From positions 589,844 to 626,225 of the forward strand of contig WELB01000020.1 of NCBI GenBank assembly GCA_009602725.1: a stretch of DNA of 36,382 bases. Reading direction: 5' to 3'. Positions 22,401 to 30,629 of the stretch are shown here, piece after piece. Within the stretch, counting starts at the first letter, position 1, and each line of letters starts with the position of its first letter. Below the pieces are notes generated by a model. The model made no database searches and had not been told where the DNA came from. It was given only the letters and a program-made list of their open reading frames with translations. Both the position numbers and the translations under genes were made by a program. This DNA comes from Spirogloea muscicola. Taxonomy: Eukaryota > Streptophyta > Zygnematophyceae > Spirogloeales > Spirogloeaceae.

Positions 22401-24306
22401 TACGCGCATGCGGCGGAGGTGACAATTGCTACAGGCAGCGTCCGTGGCCTTGCGGGCCCTGCATTCAATGCCCTGGGTGCTTGTGGTGCCACACAACCAA
22501 ACGGTACTGTGCTTGTCCTTGGAGGTTGGAGCTCCAACTCCACTTCATTCACAGCCGTGCGACTCTTCGCCCCAAATTCAGCAGGCAGCTCAGACTTTGC
22601 TGGCGAAGTGGCCAACCTTGCACGGCGCAGGTGAACATATCTTCCTTTGCAGGGACAGATGTGTGATGTGGACACGATCCAGCATCCTTATCGATCTTTT
22701 TTTCTGAGGTGTCATGCACCAAGTATCAACATGTGTCCTGCTCCTCTTTGCTGCCTTAATTTGTAGCTCCTATGTGCCGCTCGAATGCAATTGACGCGGC
22801 TCCTGCACCCGCATGCCTCCTCTAGGTATCAAGCGTCGGCGCTGCGGCTGCCCACTGGCAACACGCTGATTGTTGGCGGCGAGCAGAACACCAACGATAC
22901 CACTACAGCATTCCAGAACTCGCCCTCATTTGAGTACGTGTTCAAACCCACGGCCAAGTACGTCAATATGGACATCATGGCCAACTCAATTCCCTACAAT
23001 CTCTACCCCATCATTCACCTCCTCAAGAATGGGAACATCTTCGTCCTCGCCAACACCATGGTATGATGTCCTTCTCCTCTACTTTTTGCATGCAGAATCC
23101 GGTGCTTGTTTTGTGCTGTGAAGCCAGGAGGCTAGCAATGAAGAAGAGCACTTACCCTGCCTTTGTATCCTGCAGGTTTGTGAGGTGAACATCACGGTCA
23201 GTGGCGCATGCGTGAAGACTTACCCTGAGATTGACCCGTCCCTGAGCGGCCGTGACAGCCCCTTCTCAGCAGCTTCAGCAATACTGCCACTACAGGCCAG
23301 CACAGGGTTTGGCGTCAGCATCATTGTGTGCGGAGGCGGGTATCCGCCAACGTCATCGTGTGGCACAATCAACACCGAGGCACCTGGTGCAGTATGGCAG
23401 TATGAGAGCATGCCAGGGAATCGCACTATGAGCTTTGCAGTGCTGGTACCAACAGGCGCCATCATCATCATCAATGGCGCCCGCAATGGCGCTGCCTGTA
23501 AGCCACTTGCTGCCCACTACTGCATGCCTCATGAGACACTTGCCGCCCACTACTGCACGCCTCACAGGGACAAATGTTTCAGGAATTCGTTGTGTTTAGG
23601 ATTAAGGGTGTCGGGGTTAGGGTTAGGGGTAAGGGTTTAGTGCAGCAAATGGATGGGAGCATTTGGTGCTGGTGCTTATACATGTACTATTTTGTTGGCA
23701 GATACGGCTGGCAATCCCAAGGCACCCACCTTGCCTGCATATGCGCCGTACCTTTTGGACACAACCAAAGCAGTTGGGGCCTCAGGCCGCTTCTCGGTGC
23801 TTGCAAATTCGACAGTTCAGCGCATGTACCAGTCAGTGGCAACGCTTGTGCCAGATGGGCGCATCTTCGTCGCTGGTGGCAACGCGTTCCAGCTGCCCAA
23901 CACTGCCGCCTATGCAGCAGGCACTCCTCTTGACCTGGAAGCATTTGCGCCGCCTTACCTGCTGACCGGTGTGTCGCAGCCAACCATCACAAGCTTCCCT
24001 TCTTCCCTGGCATACAGCCAGAGCTTCACAGTCTCCTACACCAGCAGCACAACCGTTTCAAGTGCAGCTGTGGTTCTGATCGACACGGGCTTTGCTACTC
24101 ACGGTGACCTGATGAGCCAGCGGCTACTGAATCTGGCAATCACGGCCTCTGCGACGGGATCGGTCATAGCCACGGCACCGCCGACTGCCTACCTGGCCCC
24201 GCCTGGGTACTATCTGCTCTACGTTGTCATCACGCCCACTGGCGGCCGGCCTCCTGTCCCCTCCGTTGGGAAGTACGTTCAGGTTGGCGGCTTTCCAAAT
24301 TTCTGA
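16415..24306 (+). CDS. GLOX: Secreted protein with three tandem glyoxal/galactose-oxidase modules, 14 exons
   Basis: Copper-radical oxidase family (glyoxal oxidase N-terminal plus DUF1929-like C-terminal). Family members oxidise aldehydes or alcohols and release H2O2 outside the cell. Exons: 16415-16583, 16752-16945, 17281-17589, 17843-18074, 18179-18356, 18543-18649, 18816-19062, 19412-19607, 19762-20700, 20976-21309, 21430-22630, 22826-23060, 23176-23497, 23702-24306. Phases agree throughout (1755 residues). Residues 1-42 look like a signal peptide (VALAVVAGLLCARSAAAA). Module 1 (about 57-590) keeps Cys128, Tyr189, Tyr430-His431 and His526, with spacing close to that of fungal glyoxal oxidase. 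Module 2 (about 659-1165) has Arg780 and Phe1007-Gln1008 at the corresponding places. Module 3 (about 1250-1755) has Tyr1597-Gln1598. Both keep the last His (1100, 1688) but the Cys is displaced. Proline-rich linkers separate the modules. The start and exon 1 are inferred from the signal peptide and matching phase, so they are less certain than the rest. Confidence 0.88.
17590..17842 (+). other. GC-AG intron (intron 3 of the oxidase gene)
   Basis: The exon reads ...PNPTFE and is followed by GCAAGC, a typical GC donor. The next exon starts FFANSDK after CCCAG. No GT donor nearby preserves the frame and the family alignment. All other introns proposed for this gene are GT-AG. Confidence 0.6.
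19900..20103 (+). repeat. Proline-rich linker 1 (residues about 591-658)
   Basis: About 68 residues, mostly Pro with Ser, Arg, Ala and Lys. It contains several SPPPP-type motifs, which are likely hydroxylated and O-glycosylated in algal wall proteins. It joins oxidase modules 1 and 2. Confidence 0.9.
22026..22271 (+). repeat. Proline-rich linker 2 with 42-bp minisatellite
   Basis: Encodes four consecutive 14-residue units of the type PAKSPPPRASPPPP plus a partial unit, then VPPPPPPSPW. The 42-bp DNA units are nearly identical, so the linker length is probably variable between strains. It joins modules 2 and 3. Confidence 0.92.
23504..23564 (+). repeat. Two-copy 28-bp direct repeat in intron 13
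   Basis: CACTTGCTGCCCACTACTGC plus ATGCCTCA recurs 33 bp later with two differences. It lies just inside the intron after exon 13. Confidence 0.85.
23595..23640 (+). repeat. Telomere-like degenerate repeat in intron 13
   Basis: A run of TTTAGG/TTAGGG-like units (GGGGTTAGGGTTAGGGG, then AAGGGTTTAG). The plant/trebouxiophyte telomere unit is TTTAGGG. It is short and imperfect. Confidence 0.6.
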
Positions 24307-24413
24307 GCCTACATTGTTCGCCCATGGAGCTCTGAAATTGACCACCAATGGGCTCCAAGGCAAGCTTGCGCTGCGTAGGCCCACAAGGGCCTTACTGGCT
24401 AAGGACGACCACC

Positions 24414-24418
24414 TGTAA
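24414..24418 (+). terminator. Putative TGTAA poly(A) signal of the oxidase gene
   Basis: TGTAA lies about 108 bp after the stop codon on the coding strand, a typical distance for chlorophytes. Confidence 0.5.
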
Positions 24419-25734
24419 TAGAAGCACTCCGACTCTGGCTGCAACAATGCCGCCCAAAGTAGGCTTGAATACTTCTTGCTCATTTAGCTGTTAAGTGGGC
24501 CGGTCCACGGCTGGAGGCATTTGTCGTTTATTCGTGGTGGCCGAGGGCGACTCCCTCCAGATAGATGAGGCAGGAATGCTCATGAAAGCCATAAGGGAGG
24601 AGGTGCGCTCTCCTAGCTTCTCTAGTTTTCCTTTGACATGCGCCTTTCTTGTTATCGCCATTACGGCTCACAGTCGAAGCGAGATGGTTTCACCCTCCTG
24701 TCTTGAGCTCCTGATAGTAAGGTGGTGGCACATAGTAGTTGTTGTGAAATTATTGGACCCATGTCGGTATCATGGCGATAGCTTCTGGCAAGAGCACCGG
24801 CTCAGCAGGCATGCTATACACAAATATATGGTGCCCCCTGCACATCAATGCAGCACTTGCGTTATGTCAGCCCACTTCAGGACAAGTAAGCAACTTGGGC
24901 AAGCAATTTATGTCGAAGTTACAGCCATGGAGCCCTTGACTTCTGCCAGTCCTGGTGGGTTTTCAAGAGGATGCCAAGTCAGATGCATCACGTCCTCCAC
25001 CCCATGCAGACCATGCAGGTCAATGGTCATTGAGTGGCATATCGCAAGGGGTCGGGCTTAAATTGGTTAGTAGTATGATATGAAGTGTGCAGTTGGACGA
25101 TGAATATCGGACAGCTCACCAGTGCATCTTTTCAAGGCCTTGGTAATTGCTGCAACATAGTGGCGCCTGTGAGCTATCTGTGTCCTTGTTTGGTATGGCA
25201 TGGAGGTTCAGATTTGGTGCTGAAGTTCAAAGGAGAGGGACATGTAGACGCAAGGTGGCCTCACAGTAATTAAGGACATGCCAAACCAGCAGGAGGCTGG
25301 GCTGTAGTGAGAGGCTTACAGTGTCTTCGTCCAAATGCCTAGTGAGGTGCAGTGGACTTTACGCTCACCAGACCAGAATGCATCACACTCGGCCTCACCA
25401 ACTGCATACCCCACCGATCAGTTGCACCCCACTCACACTGGGCAACGTGCTGGAAGTTTGGCTCTCCTTGTGGGGCCAGTCTGTCCAAACTTTGATGCCA
25501 GGTACCACTGAGTCTTGGCATTATTGTTGTGTTGAGCTCTGCTTCAGCAGGTGCTACTCGCCTCGCCATTAATTTGACATTAGGGCTCGCACGTCGCAGT
25601 CACCACTCTCTCAGCAAGGACGCTTTTTAAAGAGCGGAGTGCTGCTTTTGAATGGCCGACCCACCAATTTCAACGACGTCAGGAGGAGGACAAAAAGGCT
25701 ACTGCAGGCAGAAGGAAGAATGCGGCTGCTGAAA
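24419..25734. other. Unassigned region, possible unrecognised exons
   Basis: No family recognised on either strand. Two plus-strand stretches read protein-like: RLFVVAEGDSLQIDEAG... ending at a possible GTGCGC donor near 24600, and DLVLKFKGEGHVDARWPHSN with a stop at about 25273, preceded by a TTCAG acceptor. They may belong to one small spliced gene, or be chance. The downstream exons of the Cir_N gene (27203-27496, -) could also lie here, but I could not find them. Confidence 0.25.
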
Positions 25735-25870
25735 TTAATGTAAAGAAGCAGCTGTAAAAGCCAACCAGATGTATAAGGTCTTCATGACGGAGCCACAGGC
25801 TAGGCAGACAGGGCGCTCTCAGTACCTCCGTGTCAGCAATAGGAACTCAGATGACAGAGGAAGAGAGTTA
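25735..25870 (-). mobile_element. Old diverged RLE-LINE 3' end
   Basis: The minus strand reads SEFLLLTRRY and a stop at about 25822-25824. A diverged UTR follows, with GGCTTTTACAGC in place of the usual hairpin. It is more decayed than its neighbours. Confidence 0.5.
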
Positions 25871-25904
25871 GAGATAAATGGAGAACTTGCTCACTAGTGA
25901 AAGA

Positions 25905-26250
25905 AAGAAATAGCTCTTCCAATGTAGGAACTGAGCTCTTCCAATTGGCGCGGGGATTGTGATGGCCAGCCCAGAAAGCATGGACAAGGTACTAAGGGCC
26001 GAAAGGCGCCAAAATAACACAGCTATGCAAGAGACTACAGCGAACGGGAGCTTAAGAACCCCGAGTCAGCAGCCGCAAGTCAGAGTAACCTGCAGCTGGA
26101 AACGAGGCACCCCGACAAGACCCAGAAGTAGCAGCCAAAGTGCGGCCTGCCCGTAAGTGCACTGCGTGAGCCAGGGAAAGTTGGAGGAGACGCACAGCCG
26201 CATGCGGAACACATGTAAGGCAATGGCTGTGAGGGGCCAGCCCAAGAAGA
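25905..26250 (-). mobile_element. 5'-truncated RLE-LINE copy with tail, joined to another tail
   Basis: Minus strand: FRMRL and RAGRTLAATSG-like coding remnants in mixed frames, ending SYSDLRLLTRGS-like at 26052. The UTR with CTTGTCCATG and the hairpin (GGGCTGGCCATCACAATCCC) follows. Its 5' end abuts an antisense tail at 26215-26250. Confidence 0.65.
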
Positions 26251-26485
26251 AGAAAGGTGCGCGGTGCGCATGTGGATAAACCGGAGGCCAATTTGAGCCT
26301 TTCAAAGTCCTGGTAACTGGCAATCAGCTGGCTAAGGAGGGTCTCTAGTCCACACGAGTGGGCACATACATATCCGACAAGCTACGCTGAGGAGCCAGGC
26401 GCCACCACGCAAGCATTAGCCTGGCCTAGTGCGCGCCCAACACGCTTGTGTATCGCGAGTGCCTGGCAGCGCTGCATCCTACTCG
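26251..26485 (-). mobile_element. 5'-truncated RLE-LINE copy, GGCGCGC-box subfamily
   Basis: Minus strand: QRCQALAIHKRVGRALGQAN, then a decayed coding end, then a UTR with CATGCGCACCGCGCACC at about 26249-26272. It matches 8106-8390. Confidence 0.65.
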
Positions 26486-26487
26486 AG

Positions 26488-26605
26488 CTCTGTGCCTGCG
26501 CTTTTGGCCCCTTAGTTTCCTTTCTTTTCTTTCGGATCTTGTCAATTCTTTTCGGGCTGGCTGTTCGTAGCCCTTTACCCCCTCTGGGAGTGCCACTTCC
26601 TGCAT
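26488..26605 (+). mobile_element. Solo hairpin tail, sense
   Basis: TTGGCCCCTTAG, then TTGTCAATTCTTTTCGGGCT, GGCTGTTCGTAGCCC, and CTGGGAGTGCCACTTCCTGC. Confidence 0.65.
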
Positions 26606-26644
26606 ACTCTACTCTCGAGTCGCATGCTATAGCTAGCAAGCAAG

Positions 26645-26765
26645 AAGGAAGACTGTTCCAGTAAAGGGCGATGGCCAGCCCAGTAAAAGATGGAAGACTT
26701 TGAAAGTTTAAGGGAAGGATAAAAGGCGCGCGGTGCGCATGCGATGAGGTTGGCCAATTAAAGCA
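26645..26765 (-). mobile_element. Antisense LINE tail with GGCGCGC box
   Basis: CTGTTCCAGTAAAGGGCGATGG and GGCCAGCCCAG, then AAAAGGCGCGCGGTGCGCAT and TTGGCCAATT. The box order is the same as in the other copies of this subfamily. Confidence 0.6.
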
Positions 26766-26879
26766 AAATACTGTCGGGGCAAAAGCTAGTGTAAGAAGTG
26801 GGGCTACATAGAACGAATGGAGAGAAGGGGCGCGGAATCGCACGGAATGAAGGCAAGTGCTGCATCTCCTGCCAGGATC

Positions 26880-27155
26880 TTTTCAGCCCTTTGGACCTTG
26901 TTCTTTCTTTCTGGGTTGCTTTTCACAGCCCCTGCCCCCTATGTCTCGTCAGGGTGCTTCATTTCCAGCTGCAACCTACTCCAACGTGCGGCTGCTGACT
27001 CGGGGTTATTGGGGTTATTAAGCTGTAGTCACTTGCATAGCAGTGTGTTTTTGGCGCCTTTCGGCCCTTTGGACCTTATTCATTCTTTCTGGGCTGGCGT
27101 TTTACAGCTTCCACCCTCTTTGAAAGGGATCAGCTTCCTGCTTTGATGGTGGCAT
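26880..27155 (+). mobile_element. Tail followed head-to-tail by a truncated LINE copy
   Basis: A sense tail (TTTGGACCTTGTTC, GGGTTGCTTTTCACAGCCCC) at 26885-26940 is followed at once by a copy starting GCTTCATTTCCAGCTGC. That copy reads ASFPAATYSNVRLLTRGY and has a stop near 27020. Its own UTR and hairpin (GGGCTGGCGTTTTACAGC) end near 27150. Confidence 0.65.
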
Positions 27156-27202
27156 AAGTGTGGCGGTAACAATTCAATGAGGGTTAGCAAGGGGGGACTC
27201 AC

Positions 27203-27496
27203 CTTGGCCTTCTGCGCCTTAGTGAGCTGCGCGGCGTGGCTGAAGAAGCTCTGCTCCTGCGCAAACTCCTTGGCGACCTCGTCGGAGCGGCGGAGGCCCT
27301 CGGCGTGCTCCTGCTCGGCGATCCACTTGCGGCGCTGGTTCTGGTACGACAGCGGGTGCCACGGCTTCTGGTTTAGGTACCCGTGGCTCCACGCCGTGCC
27401 CGACTTGGTCTTGCCGTCCGCCTCGGCGCGCGGCGGCGGCGGCTTCCGCTTGTCCCGCACGCCGGCGCCGGCGCCGGCAGAAGGTGCGGCGGCCAT
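27203..27496 (-). CDS. First exon of a Cir_N-domain protein, rest not found
   Basis: A 98-codon exon from ATG (27494-27496) to a GTGAGT donor (after 27203). Residues 45-80 read KPWHPLSYQNQRRKWIAEQE followed by a charged helix. This resembles the Cir_N domain of CIR1/CWC25-like nuclear proteins that work in transcription repression or splicing. The first 44 residues are basic and Pro/Ala-rich. The codons are GC-rich, unlike the surrounding repeats. LINE tails lie on both sides. The remaining exons would be at lower coordinates, but only LINE remnants and unassigned DNA are visible there. Either a long intron was invaded, or the gene is broken. Confidence 0.6.
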
Positions 27497-27639
27497 GCTT
27501 GTGGGTCGGACAGAATCACAGCAGGCTCACATGGGGAGCTCGCTGGCCAATTAGAGCCTGTGACTAGCTTGAGCGCCGGACGTGGAGCTGAGTACGCAGC
27601 CGCTTTGTCTAAGTGCGAGAGAGCTGGGAGAGGAGGGGG

Positions 27640-27715
27640 ATGATGACGGAGAGAAGGCGTGCGGTGCGTATGAAGTGAAAGAAGTGGCTCTTTCCAATGG
27701 AATGAAAGGGTGGCC
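27640..27715 (-). mobile_element. Antisense LINE fragment with GGCGTGC box
   Basis: GAGAAGGCGTGCGGTGCGTATG, then a short tail box AAGAAGTGGCTCTTTCC and GGTGGCCAATTTTTTA. Confidence 0.5.
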
Positions 27716-27825
27716 AATTTTTTAAGGCCCCTGCATCATTTGGCCCCTTCGGACCTTTGTCAAGTCTTTTTCGGGCTGGCTTTTCACAGCCCTTGCCCCC
27801 GTTGGGAGTGCCCCTTCTTTCAATG
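27716..27825 (+). mobile_element. Family-A-like solo hairpin tail, sense
   Basis: TTGGCCCCTTCGGACCTTTG, then TTTTCGGGCTGGCTTTTCAC, AGCCCTTGCCCCCGTTGGGA, ending GTGCCCCTTC. Confidence 0.7.
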
Positions 27826-27959
27826 TCAAGCCAAGACATTGTACAAGCCAAGACACACTACTTTACATTGAAAGAGCTGTTTGTATCACATTGTTCAGGA
27901 CGGCAAGTAATGCAGAAGTGAAGAAGGGAGAAATGGGGCTACATGAAGCGGAGCCCCTA

Positions 27960-28411
27960 TGCTAAGGTGGCACAAAGGTAAAGAGGGAAAGGCGCGCGGG
28001 GCGCATGCAATGAAAAGGGAGGCCAATTCAAGCCAATGCACAGGTCAAGCAGAGGCGAGTGCAAACTAAACAAGGCTACATAATACAGAGACCTAAACTA
28101 AGGTGCCTAAGGTGAGATTAGTACCCACGGGAGAGCACAAACAAATCGGACAAGCTAACTTGGGGAGCTGGAGCGCCGCCACGAAAGCCGGAGGCCTGAC
28201 TTAGAGCGCGCCCTGCACGTTGATGAAGAGCCAATGCTTGCGAGCGCAGCAAACAAAGCGAGAGCCGCATTCTATAATATGCAATTAAGGCCTGTGGAAT
28301 GCTGGAGTGGCCCAAGCTGCCCCCCCGACTTTTACGACGCGCATCAACCAGCCGGGCCAGATGCTGGATCAGGGAGGACCATTTCACGCCGTAGCTGCCG
28401 TAGATATCCAT
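27960..28411 (-). mobile_element. RLE-LINE copy, GGCGCGC-box subfamily, open C-terminal frame
   Basis: Minus strand: an open frame from DIYGSYGVKWSSLIQHLARL through YYRMRLSLCLLRSQALAL to SLSDLFVLSRGY (stop 28118). It is followed by a UTR with the GGCGCGCGGGGCGCATGC box at about 27983-28005. About 97 codons are uninterrupted, which points to fairly recent insertion. Confidence 0.75.
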
Positions 28412-28728
28412 GGCACACGGGCAACGATGGTCCCCTCGGGATGGTCCTGGTAGTGTCGCTCCTTCTTGCGTGCAGGCAGCGTGCAGGCAGAGCCCTCGCT
28501 GCTGCCTCTGGCTCTGGTCAGGGGACCCGCTTCCAGGAACCCAGTCTCTCTGACCTGAGGCTGCTTAGCAGGGGTTACTGACTGCTTCGTAGCTGCTTCG
28601 TTTCTTTTTAGTGCTTGTTGTTCTTCGTACTTCCCCTGGCCCCTTCTTGTCCTTTGTTCATTCTTTTCTGGGCTGGCTTTTTCCAGCCCCTATCCTCAAT
28701 GGGCGAGCCCTTCTTCCTGTAAAGGTCC
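28412..28728 (+). mobile_element. RLE-LINE copy, family B, with complete tail
   Basis: Plus strand: RQRAGRALAAASGSGQGTRF, then SLSDLRLLSRGY (stop near 28580), then a UTR and the hairpin GGGCTGGCTTTTTCCAGCCC, and AATGGGCGAGCCCTTCTTCC. The coding end matches the copy at 33753-34290 closely. Confidence 0.75.
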
Positions 28729-29230
28729 AGGTCCAGCATCGAAACACATTCGCTGGCCACGCAGTGGGCAGTGCTGAACAAAGAAAGTTGCAGCACTACT
28801 CCGATAACCCCCCAAGTGATTAGCTCTTGCCAGCGGCAATCGACATCTTTGGCTGCTTAGGTCCTCGTTTCCTTACTCTGCTTCAAAACATAGCCAATCT
28901 AGGCTAGACACGACATGCAGATGTGTTCCCGGCTGAGATGGGCTTGCCAGCTGCATATCTGTTGTTCTTGCGACGAGGAGTTTCGGCCTGTTTGCAGCGT
29001 GCTCAGGCTAATGCTTTGCACCAGAAAGCTGGGCGAGCTCTAGTTGGTGGCAGAAGGGCTCCGTATCTAACATCTAGTATTCAGGCATCGATTAGTGACC
29101 TTCATGTTTTGACCCGTGGTTATTGAGCGGGTCAATCTGCTGTAGGTTATGTAGGTGTTTAGATGTGCTTGCTTTGTACTTGGCCATTAGGCCTTTGTTT
29201 GTTTCAAATACACCAAACATTCTTTAAGGA
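28729..29230 (+). mobile_element. RLE-LINE copy joined head-to-tail to the previous tail
   Basis: Begins right after the tail at 28728. RNTFAGHAVGSAEQRKLQHY aligns with LAGHAVALAARSKERRYADH of the long copy. A TAG replaces the Glu of DEF. Further on, RAQANALHQKAGRAL and ISDLHVLTRGY end with a stop near 29126. The UTR matches that at 11725-11800. Confidence 0.7.
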
Positions 29231-29309
29231 GGGCGCGGAAGAGCTCTGGAAGAATGATACAGATATAAATGTTGAGCACCCAGTGGCCACTTGAGTCCCT
29301 GTGCTGTAG

Positions 29310-29400
29310 CAGCTTGTCTGGCCCCTTCGGACGTTTGTTCATTATGTATTCTGGGCTGGCCAATCACAGCCGCCGCCCTCTACTGGTCTCCCGTTGTGGA
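29310..29400 (+). mobile_element. Solo hairpin tail, sense
   Basis: CTGGCCCCTTCGGACGTTTG, then TTCTGGGCTGGCCAATCACA and GCCGCCGCCCTCTACTGG. Confidence 0.6.
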
Positions 29401-29740
29401 AGCCACTCGCCGGGGACGCGCGCGGCTGTGTCGTGCCACCAGGTGTCAGTTGCTAATTAACGTCGATAGGACAGAGTTGTGTGAAATTCAGGTGACAAGG
29501 TAGAGTCGGCATGACCGGCAACGCCAAACATTGTGAAAGGAATTAGAAAACGAAAAAATTGGACATTACTTGTTTTGAGATGAGATAGATTGTAGTATCG
29601 GAATAAGAAAGTAAGTGGAGCTCGTGATGGATGATTTCCAAGCACTCGGTCAAGAGGCGAGAACACCAAGCAATCACAGCGATGCAGAAACTAGATCTGA
29701 CATAAGTAACGCCCGCACAGGGTCTGGAACACTGTAGCCA
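29401..29740. other. Unassigned spacer
   Basis: No gene, RNA or repeat recognised. Confidence 0.4.
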
Positions 29741-29964
29741 CGATTCGTCGCCCAATGAGGGGTCTCAGTGACGGAACCGATGATACGCTCAAATAAGGGT
29801 CTCAGTGACAGAACCAATGATTCGCCCATGATATTAAGGCTCTTAGGGCCAGTAGCCGATCGTCGCCCAATGAAGGGTCTTCGGGCCAGTAACGATCGTC
29901 GCCAACGAAGGGTCCTAGGGCCAGTAAGCGATTGTCGCCCAATGAAGGGTCTTTTTCCAGTACC
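29741..29964 (+). repeat. Tandem repeat, about 37 bp x 6
   Basis: Six diverged units start near 29741, 29778, 29815, 29856, 29892 and 29928. The core is CGATCGTCGCCCAATGAAGG plus GTCTTAGGGCCAGTAA. Units abut with no unique spacers between them. Confidence 0.8.
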
Positions 29965-30629
29965 GCATGCCCACAAAGATGCACTCAATACAACCATTGA
30001 GGGTAGAGCAAGATCGCGTGTCTTGCCAATGCACCGGTTTACGCACCAGTTGACGGAGTTCGGTAGAAGGCTCTTCAGCAGACGACCTAGCGCGCCAGCC
30101 GTTGCCTTCCTGGCACGTCCGGAACGCTCGCTCGATGTCCGCTGGTTGTTCAGCGGTGGCGGAGGCGGAGACAGCGGCGACGCAGCAGCGGCGGCGACGT
30201 CAGCGACAATGGCACTGACGACGACAGCGGCGACGGCGGCGGCGAAGGCGGCGGCAAATCGGCTAAGAGGAAAAGACTTGACCGAGTAAAAGTACTCGGT
30301 CCTAGCTTTCCGCTCGCTTACCTTCGGTCGGAAAGAACGGTACTGGTTTCTTCGGAGCAGGCTCTTTGGCCCATTTGGCTCCCCATCCACCCTCGATCCC
30401 AAGGCCAGTGTAGCCTGAGATCGCTATTTCCGCCCTGCCCCTCCACCCTCAATTCCCAAGGCTAGTGTAGCCTGGGACTGCTATTCCCTCACCCTTTCAC
30501 CTTTACCCGCCGCTAGCCTGGCCGGTACCCGCCTTCGCTCGTCAAGGCGGGTCATCCCCATCGGAGCGGGCTTTAAGGGCTTTCCGGCTTCTCTTCGGGC
30601 TTTTTGAGCGGTTTCGAGCGGTAAGAATT
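29965..30629. other. Unassigned region with hairpins and a two-copy repeat
   Basis: An Ala-rich open frame is present on the plus strand, but it has no recognisable domain and overlaps the tandem repeat. ACCGAGTA...TACTCGGT (about 30280-30300) and ACCCGCCTT...AAGGCGGGT (30527-30552) are inverted repeats. A 56-bp unit (CCACCCTCGATCCCAAGGCC...) is duplicated at 30387-30442 and 30443-30500. This may be the remains of a different repeat family. Confidence 0.4.

Noticed and set aside
29741-29964. Possible CRISPR array
   Set aside because: The repeats abut with no unique spacers and the genome is eukaryotic.
29674-30402. A 242-codon minus-strand frame
   Set aside because: Much of it is translation of the 37-bp tandem repeat, and the rest is Ala-rich with no domain. 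No splice or promoter support.
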